16,388 bases of DNA from an uncultured Oscillospiraceae bacterium (GCA_934661135.1 CAKUJA010000052.1:1-16388), one strand, 5' to 3'. Positions 6,097 to 13,506 are shown, counted from the stretch's first letter. Numbers and translations are program-made. Notes: generated from the letters alone by a model not told the origin.

Positions 6097-7605
6097 TTAT
6101 ACTCCTTCTTGCACACGTCTGGTGGAGGCCAGCAGCATGATGCCCTCCTGCGTGGCGTCCGCGTGGGCGACGGTGCCGGTCATGCGGCCTTCGCACATGA
6201 CGACGATTTTATCGGTGACGCTGATGAGCTCCGGCATTTCGGACGAGACCATGACGATGGCTGCGCCCTGCTTGGCGAACTCCGACATGATGCTGTAAAT
6301 TTCGGCCTTGGCGCCGATGTCGATGCCGCGGGTCGGCTCGTCGAACAGGATGATCTGCGGCTGCATCTCCATCCATTTGGCGATGACGACCTTCTGCATA
6401 TTGCCGCCGGAGAGTGTGGAGACCGGCTGGTTCACGTTGGCAAGGCGGATGTTCAGCGCTTTGCGGTATTTTTCCGCGATGGTGCGGAATTGCTTGTAGT
6501 TCAGCAGGCCGCGCTTGGCGCAGATCTTGTCGGCGTTGACAATATTGATGTTGTCGAGCACCGGCAGGCAGAGCACCAGACCGTTTTTCTTGCGATCCTC
6601 GGTGACGAAGGCGATCTCCTGCGCGATGGCGTCTTTTTCGCAGCGCGGGCGGTAGGGTTTGCCGTAGACGAAGATCTCGCCGCCGGTGATCGGACGCATT
6701 CCGAACAGGCACTCGAGCACCTCGGTGCGCTTGGCACCGACGAGACCGCCGATGCCGCAGATTTCGCCGCGGCGCACCGTGAAGGAGACATCCTGAAAGA
6801 CATCGGAGCAGAGACCGCGCACGTCGAGGATGACCTCGCCGAGCTCGACGCCGGCTTTGACGTAGACGTTGTCGAGACTGCGGCCGACCATCATGTTGAT
6901 AAGCTCCTGCTGGGTTGTGGCGGCGGCGTCGACCGTGGCGACGTGACTGCCGTCGCGCAGGACGCAGATGCGGTCGGCGATCTGGAAGATTTCGTGCATC
7001 CGGTGGGAGATGTAGATGACGGAGATGCCGGCATCGCGCAGGTCACAGACAATCTTCAGCAGGTGCTCCGCGTCCTTTTCGGAGATAGAGGACGTCGGCT
7101 CATCCATGATGATGAGCTCCGCGTCGGCGGAGATGGCCTTGGCGATCTCGACGATCTGCTGCTGGGCGATGGAGAGGTTGCGCACGTAGGTGTGCGGATT
7201 GATGTCCTGCCCGAGACGGGCGAGCGCGTCGCGGGCGAGGTCGGCATACTGGCGCTGGTGCGTCAGCACGCCGGGGAAACGATCCTGCTTGTCGATGACG
7301 ATGTTCTCTGCGACGGTCATATCCGGGCAGAGCGTTAGCTCCTGATAGATCGTATGTATGTGCGCGTCCATGGAGTCCTTCGGTTTTTGAAAGACGGCCG
7401 GTTTGCCGTGGACGCGAAGCTCCCCGCCGGCGTCTGGCTGGTGATAGCCGCTGATGATTTTGATCAGTGTCGACTTTCCGGCGCCGTTTTCACCCATCAG
7501 GGCAAGAACCTCGCCTTTTTTGAGCTGGATATTGATGTCTCGGAGCACATTGACGCCGGAAAATGTCTTACCGATGTTTTGCATCTCGAGAATGATGTCT
7601 TCCAA
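6097..7605 (-). CDS. Sugar ABC transporter ATP-binding protein (RbsA/MglA-like, two NBDs)
   Basis: The 502-residue protein carries two fused nucleotide-binding domains, as in RbsA, XylG and MglA, and powers the adjacent permease. Domain 1 has Walker A GENGAGKS (38-45), signature LSIAQQQ, Walker B LIIMDEPTSS and switch SHR. Domain 2 has the degenerate Walker A GLVGAKRTE typical of these importers, signature LSGGNMQ, Walker B IILFDEPTRGID and SSEMPE. The start is a TTG at 7605: AGGAGG sits nine bases before it and overlaps the TAA stop of the kinase gene, and MEDIILEMQNIGKTF begins exactly where the family begins. It probably works as one copy per permease dimer. High confidence. Confidence 0.95.
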   Translation of the reverse strand: MEDIILEMQNIGKTFSGVNVLRDINIQLKKGEVLALMGENGAGKSTLIKIISGYHQPDAGGELRVHGKPAVFQKPKDSMDAHIHTIYQELTLCPDMTVAENIVIDKQDRFPGVLTHQRQYADLARDALARLGQDINPHTYVRNLSIAQQQIVEIAKAISADAELIIMDEPTSSISEKDAEHLLKIVCDLRDAGISVIYISHRMHEIFQIADRICVLRDGSHVATVDAAATTQQELINMMVGRSLDNVYVKAGVELGEVILDVRGLCSDVFQDVSFTVRRGEICGIGGLVGAKRTEVLECLFGMRPITGGEIFVYGKPYRPRCEKDAIAQEIAFVTEDRKKNGLVLCLPVLDNINIVNADKICAKRGLLNYKQFRTIAEKYRKALNIRLANVNQPVSTLSGGNMQKVVIAKWMEMQPQIILFDEPTRGIDIGAKAEIYSIMSEFAKQGAAIVMVSSEMPELISVTDKIVVMCEGRMTGTVAHADATQEGIMLLASTRRVQEGV

Positions 7606-7620
7606 TCGGGGATTCCTCCT

Positions 7621-9147
7621 TTACCTTGTAGTGGACTGCTCCGCGCGCTGCATATCCAGACCATGGATGGCATAGGCCAGATGTCGATATTGCTCGAAAC
7701 AGGGGGAGAAGCGGGCGTGAGCGGCGGTATCCGGCTCGAATACGGTCTCCTGCGCCTGTACGACGCGGTAGGCGTGCGCCGGATTTTGCAGCGCGCCGAC
7801 GCCGTATGCGGCATAGGCCGCGGCGCCGAGCGCCGACGATTCGGCGACCGCGCCCTTGATGACGCGAAGGCCGGTGATGTTCGCCTTGAGCTGGAGCTGG
7901 CGGTCGATTGCAGCGCCGCCGCCGACAGCGCGGATGGACTTGAGACGGATGCCGGCGTTGGCAAGCGCGTCCTGATGCAGGCGCAGCTCATAGGCAAGAC
8001 CCTCGACCATGGCGCGGGCGATGTCCTCGCGGGTGGTGTCGAGCGTCAGACCGTAGATCGCGCCGAGCGCTTCGGCACAGAAGAACGGATTGCCGCTGCC
8101 GGAGAAGTGCGGCAGGAACAGCAGCGAGCCGGGCGCGGCGGGATCGACCCTGCGCTGCATATAGTCGTAGAAGTTTTTGCCGTTTGCCTTGCACCACGCG
8201 GCTTCCTCGGGGTTGATGCGGTCGCGGTACCAGCGGACGATGCAGCCGGCGGTCAGGTTGACCGAGAAGGTGACATAGCCGCTGGTGGCGGGATAGCAGG
8301 GGAAGCAGTTTTCCAGCATGGCCGGGCAGGTATTGGCCTGCGGCAGGGCGCAGACAAGACCCTCGATGGTGCCGGCGATGTCGACGGCTTCCTCCGGGTG
8401 CGTCTCGTCGAGACCTGCGCCGACCGCGGCGCAGACCATATCGTGGCCGCCGGCAACGACCGTGACCGGTGCGCGGAAGCCGAGCGAGCGCTGCATGGCC
8501 GCGGGAAGCTGGCCGATGACCGTTCCGGACGGGACGGCGGCGGGGAGCTGCTCGCGCGTGAGCGGGATGCGGCGGAGCAGATCGTCCGCCCAGTCGCGTT
8601 GGCGGAGGTCGAACAGCATGGTGCGGGCGGCTTCGGACTCGCTGGCCGTGGGCGGAAGGCCGAGCCTTTGGACGAGGAAATCCTCGTAGGTTGCCCAGCG
8701 CGCCGCGGCTGCGAAAACGTCCGGTTCGTGCTCCTGAATCCAGAGAATTTTGGCAAGGCTGCCGATATACAGCGGCGGCATTCCGCTCCGGTCGAAGAAC
8801 GCCTGACGGCCGTAGGCGTCGGAGAAGCGGCGAATTTGGTCGCCGCCGCGCGGGTCAAAATCAATGATGGAGCGGCGCACCGGAGTTCCGTCGCGGTCGA
8901 CAGGGATGATGACGTCGCCGATTGCGGAGACGGCCAGCGCGCCGACCGGCTGCGCAGCGTTGTCGTTCGCTTCGCGGATGACGGCGCAGATCGCCTGCCA
9001 GACCAGCTCGGCGTCCAGCTCCAGCAGCCCCTCGCCGGGGAAGTGCATCGGGTATTCCCGATAGGCCTGCGCAGCGATCTGCCAGCGCTCGTCGAATACG
9101 ACGGCCTTGCAGCCGGAGGTGCCCATGTCGATGCCCATAAACCACAT
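7621..9147 (-). CDS. FGGY-family carbohydrate kinase (xylulokinase-like)
   Basis: A 508-residue kinase of the FGGY family, which transfers phosphate from ATP to a ketose, polyol or related sugar. The N-terminal phosphate loop is GIDMGTSGCKAVVFD (5-19). The catalytic base is expected to be D236 within VVAGGHDMVCAAVGAG. The C-terminal nucleotide-binding motif AVGGGAAIDRQLQLKAN spans 407-422 and AESSALGAAAYAAYG follows. It has normal family length. Because the transporter is ABC type and leaves substrate unphosphorylated, this is the likely committing phosphorylation step of the pathway. AAAGGAG precedes the ATG by about nine bases. It lies 32 nt after the aldolase gene and 15 nt before the ATPase gene. 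The exact substrate cannot be read from sequence; xylulokinase is the closest general type. Confidence 0.9.
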   Translation of the reverse strand: MWFMGIDMGTSGCKAVVFDERWQIAAQAYREYPMHFPGEGLLELDAELVWQAICAVIREANDNAAQPVGALAVSAIGDVIIPVDRDGTPVRRSIIDFDPRGGDQIRRFSDAYGRQAFFDRSGMPPLYIGSLAKILWIQEHEPDVFAAAARWATYEDFLVQRLGLPPTASESEAARTMLFDLRQRDWADDLLRRIPLTREQLPAAVPSGTVIGQLPAAMQRSLGFRAPVTVVAGGHDMVCAAVGAGLDETHPEEAVDIAGTIEGLVCALPQANTCPAMLENCFPCYPATSGYVTFSVNLTAGCIVRWYRDRINPEEAAWCKANGKNFYDYMQRRVDPAAPGSLLFLPHFSGSGNPFFCAEALGAIYGLTLDTTREDIARAMVEGLAYELRLHQDALANAGIRLKSIRAVGGGAAIDRQLQLKANITGLRVIKGAVAESSALGAAAYAAYGVGALQNPAHAYRVVQAQETVFEPDTAAHARFSPCFEQYRHLAYAIHGLDMQRAEQSTTR

Positions 9148-9179
9148 AGTGTGCCGCTCCTTTCAAGTTGAGGTTGGAA

Positions 9180-10157
9180 TCAGATTTCGTCCCAGAACTT
9201 GCCGGTGGATCGGAAGCCTGGATTTTCCGCGACGAGCGAGGGATAGGCGGGGCCGATGTCGCGGTTTTCCGGGACGGCATCGGCAAGCGCGGGGATGCTC
9301 GGACTGCGCCCGGCACTGCCGAATACGTTCATGCAGTGCTCCTCGGAGGCGGTGAAGCCGGTGAGCGTGGCCGCGATGAGGTCGCAGGTGTCGTAATTGC
9401 CGGTATAGTCGCGGTGCTCCGAAAGCCAGCGCTCGGCCTTTTTACGACCCAGAGAGCACATCTCGGTATAGATGCAGATTTTGGTGATGCCCTCGGCGAT
9501 GCAGGTGCGGAAGCCCTCCTCGGAAATGCCGCTGCCGCCGTGGAGCGTCAGATAGCAGGGATATGCGCGGATGGCTTCGCGGATTTCGGCAAGACGCTTG
9601 AAATCGAGATGCGGCGTGCCCTTATAGAAGCCGTGGCTGTTGCCGATGGAGACGGCCAGAATGTCGACGCCGGTTTTGGCGACAAATTCGCGCGCCTTCT
9701 CCGGGTCGGTCATGGTTTCGGAGATATCGGCAAAGCTGGAAGCCAGCGCGCCTAGCTCACCTTCGACGGCGACGCCGTAGCGACGGCCGATGGCGACGGC
9801 CTTCTGCGTGTTGGCAACGTTTTCGTCGAAGGGGAATTTGGAGCCGTCGTACATGACGGAGGTGAAGCCGGCTCTGGCCGCGCGCTCGACCTGCTCGAGA
9901 TCGAGACCGTGGCTGAGATGGATGGAGACCGGGATGCTTGCGTCACGCGCGGCACGGCGGGTGACAGCGACGAAATCTTCAAAGTTGACGTATTTTTCGA
10001 TGACGCCCGGCTCTACAACGATCAGCGGCGCGCCAAGCTCCTCGGCGCGGCGGATGAGCGCCTGCGGCTGGTCGAGCCCGTTGATGTTGAATGCGCCGAC
10101 CGCGTAGTGATTTTGCTTGCAGTCGGCAAGCAGATCGGTTGTCTTTACCAGCGGCAT
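9180..10157 (-). CDS. Class II ketose-bisphosphate aldolase-like protein with altered active site
   Basis: The family (FbaA, GatY, KbaY) cleaves ketose bisphosphates to DHAP and an aldehyde using zinc. Here 325 residues start at MPLVKTTDLL; the ATG at 10157 is preferred to one at 10181 because GGGAGG lies about seven bases before it. AVGAFNIN (19-26), zinc-site H83, VEGELG (131-136), GNSHGFYKGTPHLDF (172-186) with H175, and LHGGSG (205-210) with H206 are all present. Unusually, HLSHG (80-84) has Ser82 where the family has the proton-donating Asp of HLDHG. KICIYTE (226-232) has Cys228 in place of the usual Asn of KINVATE. A tail of roughly 40 residues exceeds the usual length. The gene starts 1 nt after the dehydrogenase stop. 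It may be an aldolase with changed chemistry or substrate. Confidence 0.88.
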   Translation of the reverse strand: MPLVKTTDLLADCKQNHYAVGAFNINGLDQPQALIRRAEELGAPLIVVEPGVIEKYVNFEDFVAVTRRAARDASIPVSIHLSHGLDLEQVERAARAGFTSVMYDGSKFPFDENVANTQKAVAIGRRYGVAVEGELGALASSFADISETMTDPEKAREFVAKTGVDILAVSIGNSHGFYKGTPHLDFKRLAEIREAIRAYPCYLTLHGGSGISEEGFRTCIAEGITKICIYTEMCSLGRKKAERWLSEHRDYTGNYDTCDLIAATLTGFTASEEHCMNVFGSAGRSPSIPALADAVPENRDIGPAYPSLVAENPGFRSTGKFWDEI

Positions 10158-10158
10158 A

Positions 10159-11205
10159 TCAGTTCCTCCCTTCGTGTGCAAAAACGGCCTTGTCGACGAT
10201 TGTGCGCGGATGGCCGCCCGCGAGATAGAGCATCAGATCATTGACAAGCATGACGGATTGCAGGTAGATGACGTCGCGCCCGGCGCCGGCGATATGCGGC
10301 GTGAGGATGACGTTGGGATAGCTGAAATATTCGTCGTCGCGCTTGATGGGTTCGGCGTGGAACACATCGAGCGCAAGGCCGCCGAGCTTGCCGCTGCGGA
10401 GCGTGGCGCGGAGCGCCTGTTCGTCCATCAGGCCGGCGCGGGCGGTGTTGACGATGAAAACGCCCTGCTTCATCCGGCTGAACTGGTCATAGCTGATCAT
10501 GTTTTTATTTGCGTCGGAGACCTTGGCATGGAAGCTGATGATGTCGGCGGCGGAGAGGAGGTCGTTCAGCTCGACCTTCTTGCAGCCGTGGGCGGCGACG
10601 GCTTCCTCGCTCTGGTAGGGATCGTAGACGAGCACGTCGAGATCGAAGCCTTTGGCACGCTGGGCGACCTGTTTGCCGACGGTGCCGAAGCCGATCAGAC
10701 CGAGGGTTTTGCCCTCAAGCTCGATGCCCTTGCGGGACTGCCACGGGCCTTCGGGGTTCATGTCCCAGATAACGTCCTTGTCGCTGCCAAAGTCGCCTGC
10801 CGGGGCGGTAAAGACACCCTCGTGCAGCTCGGCGTTGGCGCGGGCGATTTTGCGGGCAAGGCTCAGAATGAGACCCATGGTGAAGTCGGCAACCGGGAGC
10901 GCTTCGCGGCCGAAGGTGCAGAAAACCGGGATGCCGAGCTCGGTTGCGGCGTCGACGTCGATATTGGCGCGGGCACCGCCGCGAATGGAGAAAACAGCCT
11001 TGAGGTGGGACTGCTCGAGCACCTTGCGCGTGACTGGCTCATAGCCGACAAAGAGGATTTCCGCGCTGCCAAGCTCGGCGATCAGTTCATCCTCGGTGAG
11101 GATCTGGCTGGTGTAACCCCAGCCGCCGGTGCGGACGGTATGGCCGGCTGCTTTGAGCAGCTCAATGCCGTCCTGCGAAAAGTCGGCACAGATGTAAATT
11201 TCCAA
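10159..11205 (-). CDS. D-isomer-specific 2-hydroxyacid dehydrogenase (SerA-like)
   Basis: A 348-residue NAD-dependent dehydrogenase interconverting a 2-hydroxyacid and a 2-oxoacid. The dinucleotide motif GFGTVG is at 172-177 and an acidic D195 at the end of beta-2 favours NAD over NADP. The catalytic triad is R256 (NTARAG), E285 (HAEP) and H304 (TPHIAG). An upstream SIRGGARANIDVDAA block matches the substrate-binding loop of phosphoglycerate-dehydrogenase relatives. No C-terminal ACT domain is present. The start is TTG at 11205, supported by AAGGAGG eight bases upstream and by the lack of a better ATG. The stop TGA is one base from the next start, so the two genes are probably translationally coupled. 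In this operon it may act on a sugar acid; 3-phosphoglycerate is not specifically indicated. Confidence 0.9.
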   Translation of the reverse strand: MEIYICADFSQDGIELLKAAGHTVRTGGWGYTSQILTEDELIAELGSAEILFVGYEPVTRKVLEQSHLKAVFSIRGGARANIDVDAATELGIPVFCTFGREALPVADFTMGLILSLARKIARANAELHEGVFTAPAGDFGSDKDVIWDMNPEGPWQSRKGIELEGKTLGLIGFGTVGKQVAQRAKGFDLDVLVYDPYQSEEAVAAHGCKKVELNDLLSAADIISFHAKVSDANKNMISYDQFSRMKQGVFIVNTARAGLMDEQALRATLRSGKLGGLALDVFHAEPIKRDDEYFSYPNVILTPHIAGAGRDVIYLQSVMLVNDLMLYLAGGHPRTIVDKAVFAHEGRN

Positions 11206-11221
11206 AGTGAAAGCCTCCTTC

Positions 11222-12289
11222 TTACAGTGCTTCGGGGTAGAGAATGATTTTGATGGACTCCTTGCGGCGCACCATGTCGAACGCTTCGCGGAACTCGGAG
11301 ACGTGCATCTTGTGCGAGATCATGCACTTGAGGTCGAATTTGCCGGCCTCGACGAGATTCATCACATTACGCCAGGAGACCCAGTCGTAGCCGAAGTGAC
11401 CCTTGAGGGCGATTGCGCCGTCGATGAAGGGATCGAGGGAGTTGTTGTAGGGATTGTGGTCGTAGCCGATTTTGACGATGATGCCGGCAGTGCGGACGAT
11501 GGAAAGGCAGGACTTCATCACGACGTTGACGCCGGCGGCGTCGACCACGCAGCTCACGCCCTCACCGTTGGTGATCTTCATCACGGTCTCGCGGCAGTCC
11601 TCGAGGTCGGACTTGACGATGTGGGTCGCGCCGCAGTGCTTTGCCATTTCAAAGCGGCTGTCGCCGTCGGACGAGAGGGCGATGGCGATGATCTTCGCGG
11701 CACCGGCGGCACGCGCGGCCTGAATGGAGAACAGACCCAGCGCGCCGACGCCGAAAACGGCCACGAAGTCGCCGGGCATGACCTTTGCCTCCTGCACGAC
11801 GGCCATATAGCCGTTGCAGGCGGGATCGAGGATGGCGGCTTCTTCAAAGCTCATGCAGTCGGGGATGCGCATGAGACTGTGCGGGACGCGGGCGAGCGTC
11901 TTGCCGAGAATTTTGACGTAGTTGGTGAAGCCGCCGTCCATGCCGTAGCCGATGCCCTTACGCTCGGGGCAGGAGAGGAAGTCGGCAGTATTACAGGCAT
12001 AGCACTCGCCGCAGACCTCGCCGGTGTTGTCGGAGACAACGCGGTCGCCGACCTTCCATTTGGTGACGTTCTTGCCGACCTTGGCGACAACGCCGGAGAA
12101 CTCATGGCCGAGAATGACGGGCGGGTTGAGAATTTCCTTATGCTGGCCGTTATCGAACGCGATGTCGGAGCCGCAGACGCCCGCGGCCTTGACCTCGATG
12201 AGCAGATCGTCGTCGCCGATTTCGGGGATCGGCACGTCGCGCAGCTCCGTTTCACCCTTGCCGTAACCGTATTTCACAACTGCTTTCAT
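11222..12289 (-). CDS. Zinc-dependent medium-chain alcohol/polyol dehydrogenase
   Basis: A 355-residue MDR-superfamily dehydrogenase of the sorbitol/threonine/galactitol-phosphate dehydrogenase group, which oxidises a secondary alcohol to a ketone with NAD(P). The catalytic-zinc residues are C39, H62 and E63 (ILGHEFSG). The structural-zinc cysteines C93, C96, C99 and C107 are complete. The Rossmann motif is GVGALG (180-185). The usual acidic residue after beta-2 is not obvious (IAIALSSDGDSRFEMAK), so cofactor preference is open. AGGAGG lies nine bases before the ATG. It is 32 nt after the DeoC-like gene and 16 nt before the hydroxyacid dehydrogenase. In context it could convert a polyol or sugar to the ketose used by the FGGY kinase. 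Confidence 0.92.
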   Translation of the reverse strand: MKAVVKYGYGKGETELRDVPIPEIGDDDLLIEVKAAGVCGSDIAFDNGQHKEILNPPVILGHEFSGVVAKVGKNVTKWKVGDRVVSDNTGEVCGECYACNTADFLSCPERKGIGYGMDGGFTNYVKILGKTLARVPHSLMRIPDCMSFEEAAILDPACNGYMAVVQEAKVMPGDFVAVFGVGALGLFSIQAARAAGAAKIIAIALSSDGDSRFEMAKHCGATHIVKSDLEDCRETVMKITNGEGVSCVVDAAGVNVVMKSCLSIVRTAGIIVKIGYDHNPYNNSLDPFIDGAIALKGHFGYDWVSWRNVMNLVEAGKFDLKCMISHKMHVSEFREAFDMVRRKESIKIILYPEAL

Positions 12290-12321
12290 AAAAGAGTACC
12301 TCCTGATTCAGAATGAACGGG

Positions 12322-12891
12322 TCAGATGGCGCCGACGCAGCAGGCCGCGTTGGCGGCGCGGTGTTTGCCGAAGGTGCCGGCCGGGATGCCGGCGTCGAGC
12401 AGCGCCGCGATACATTTTTCACAGGCATTGGTCACGTAGACGGCTGTGACACCGGCTTCCATGCAGAGCTTGCCGGTTTCGAGAAGCTGGGCGGCATTGA
12501 GCGCGTCGGCGTCGACGACGGCTGCGGCGCAGCCGTGCTTTTTGGCGGGCGCCATGGAAGCGACGAGGTCATTTTTGGCGGCGGCGAAGTCGCCTGCGGC
12601 GCAAAGCGCCATGTTGACCGTGACGAGGACGACATCGGCGCCGTTTGCGATGGCCTGCTTGGTTTCGGCGTATTTGGCGAACGAGGAGGTCGTGCCGCCG
12701 GGCAGACCGACAAGCGTTGCAACCTTGGCCGCGCCGCCGAGCGACTGTTTGGCTGCGGAGACGAACCACTGCGGCACGCAGATGCCCGCGCAGCCGGCGC
12801 TCAGCGTTTTGCGGCAGGCATCTTCCAGATCGGTCAGTGCGGCGTTCGGCGCCATGAATTCGTACATCAGTTCCTTCATGCAATCACACAT
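12322..12891 (-). CDS. DeoC-like barrel protein lacking catalytic residues
   Basis: The first gene of the operon encodes 189 residues resembling deoxyribose-phosphate aldolase: AGICVPQWFVSAAKQSL (35-51), LVGLPGGTTSSFAKYAETKQAI (60-81), ANGADVVLVTVN (82-93) and LLETGKLCMEAGVTAVY (136-152). DERA normally runs to about 215-250 residues. The aspartate of EVDMVIN becomes Leu89, the Schiff-base lysine of FVKTSTG becomes Tyr152 (AVYVTNA), and the later VKASGG lysine segment is not recognisable. The protein ends soon after, with a Cys/Ala-rich tail. It is therefore probably not a DERA; a regulatory, lyase or isomerase role on a related fold is possible. A purine-rich AAGGAAAAGG lies just before the ATG at 12891; an alternative ATG is at 12879. 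Confidence 0.75.
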   Translation of the reverse strand: MCDCMKELMYEFMAPNAALTDLEDACRKTLSAGCAGICVPQWFVSAAKQSLGGAAKVATLVGLPGGTTSSFAKYAETKQAIANGADVVLVTVNMALCAAGDFAAAKNDLVASMAPAKKHGCAAAVVDADALNAAQLLETGKLCMEAGVTAVYVTNACEKCIAALLDAGIPAGTFGKHRAANAACCVGAI

Positions 12892-12970
12892 CCTTTTCCT
12901 TCATAGTTTGCACGTGATCCCGAATGAGCGGAGGAAAGTAAAAGAAAACTAATATGACTTTGGTTCGGAA

Positions 12971-12997
12971 TCATCTGATGAATTCACTTTATCATCA
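12971..12997. promoter_or_regulatory. Putative operator A over the operon transcription start
   Basis: TCATCTGATGA (12971-12981) is a perfect inverted repeat with a single central base. Its right half TGATGA also pairs with TCATCA at 12992-12997 as a second, wider inverted repeat. The site covers the predicted start of transcription and the -10 region of the minus-strand promoter, where a bound repressor would block initiation. The 11-mer core recurs with one change at 13246-13256. Binding by the adjacent GntR protein is inferred. Confidence 0.5.
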
Positions 12998-13014
12998 ACA
13001 TTTTTGCTTTGCAA
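12986..13014 (-). promoter_or_regulatory. Sigma70-type promoter for the eleven-gene operon
   Basis: On the minus strand TTGCAA (13009-13014) and TAAAGT (12986-12991) are separated by exactly 17 bases. Each matches four of six consensus positions. Transcription would start near 12979, leaving a leader of about 90 nt before the ATG at 12891. No riboswitch-like structure was seen in that leader. Confidence 0.55.
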
Positions 13015-13238
13015 CTGTTTTTTTGCAGCCTGCACAGGGAAAACACAGGGATGGGACGGTTTTTCGTCAATGTTACCAGTGCAAAAACGCCTTGCGTTTC
13101 CAAGCATTTTCTGGAAAAGAGGAAGTGCGCGGAAGCAGGGATTCGTAAAAAACGCTGAATTTTTTCATGGGTATATTCGCTGTAATTTATCATAGTTTTA
13201 GGAGGAATCGGTATATTTTTACGGAAATCAGGTGATTT

Positions 13239-13275
13239 GGAATAATGATCTGATGAATTTTTTAAGTCATATGAT
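13239..13275. promoter_or_regulatory. Putative operator B upstream of the gntR promoter
   Basis: GGAAT (13239) followed by ATCTGATGAATT (13248-13259) repeats the arrangement at 12967-12984. The core TGATCTGATGA (13246-13256) matches operator A at 10 of 11 positions. The site ends about 8 bp before the -35 box of the gntR promoter. The two copies lie exactly 275 bp apart in the same orientation, close to a whole number of helical turns, which would allow looping or coordinated binding. Confidence 0.45.
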
Positions 13276-13282
13276 ATTTTCG

Positions 13283-13311
13283 TTGCATTTCGGAAAAGAA
13301 TCGTTTATACT
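13283..13311 (+). promoter_or_regulatory. Sigma70-type promoter for gntR
   Basis: TTGCAT (13283-13288) and TATACT (13306-13311) are separated by exactly 17 bases. The -10 box matches five of six consensus bases and the -35 box four of six. Transcription would start near 13318, giving an unusually long GC-rich leader of about 190 nt before the gntR start. Confidence 0.65.
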
Positions 13312-13347
13312 AATTGTGCGACACGCTTGCACGGGACGAAACAGGAG

Positions 13348-13479
13348 ATGGCGCGGCAAAAACTGTCCGCCATTGACGAACAGTCCAGCAGGGTGCGGAT
13401 GCGGTCTGCACGCGGGATACGGCGAAGCCGAGAGACTTCGGAACACGCGGCGGGATCTGCGGGAGCGCCGACGGCGTAA
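13348..13479 (+). CDS. Possible 43-residue leader ORF upstream of gntR
   Basis: An ATG at 13348 opens a 43-codon frame ending TAA at 13477, within the predicted gntR leader and 27 nt before the gntR ATG. The product begins MARQKLSAIDEQSS and then becomes Arg/Ser-rich, without any domain I recognise. AGGAG abuts the ATG directly, which is too close for a normal ribosome site. It may be a leader peptide, the remnant of another gene, or chance in GC-rich DNA. I consider chance somewhat more likely. Confidence 0.2.
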   Translation: MARQKLSAIDEQSSRVRMRSARGIRRSRETSEHAAGSAGAPTA

Positions 13480-13506
13480 GAACGGGAGAGGAGAAGGAGG
13501 TTTCCC

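Larger units (their letters stand above)
12892..13506. other. Divergent control region between operon and gntR
   Basis: This 615-bp region is clearly more AT-rich than the genes and has no convincing protein gene over most of its length. It carries a minus-strand promoter for the operon, a plus-strand promoter for gntR, and two operator-like repeats (all listed separately). A small stem AAACGC/GCGTTT sits at 13085-13099. Bases 13100-13235 hold AT-rich sequence in which I recognise nothing further. The gntR leader downstream of 13318 is GC-rich. Confidence 0.6.

Noticed and set aside
4936..7338. 800-codon plus-strand open frame
   Set aside because: It is the reverse-complement shadow of the permease and ATPase genes, Asp/His/Gly-rich, with no recognisable family.
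7354..9171. 605-codon plus-strand open frame
   Set aside because: It is antisense to the FGGY kinase and ATPase start, whose motifs are unambiguous on the minus strand.
9180..10157. Naming the aldolase as fba, gatY or kbaY
   Set aside because: The active-site changes at Ser82 and Cys228 make a specific substrate assignment unsafe.
12322..12891. Annotating the first operon gene as deoC
   Set aside because: The Schiff-base lysine and partner aspartate are absent, so deoxyribose-phosphate aldolase activity is not supported.
13089..13103. Near match to a CcpA cre site (minus strand CTTGGAAACGCAAGG)
   Set aside because: It lacks the conserved 3' bases of the cre consensus and may simply be the AAACGC/GCGTTT stem; too weak to call without searching other genes.
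12984..13193. 69-codon minus-strand frame in the control region
   Set aside because: No ribosome site precedes its ATG and it covers the predicted operon promoter; likely chance.
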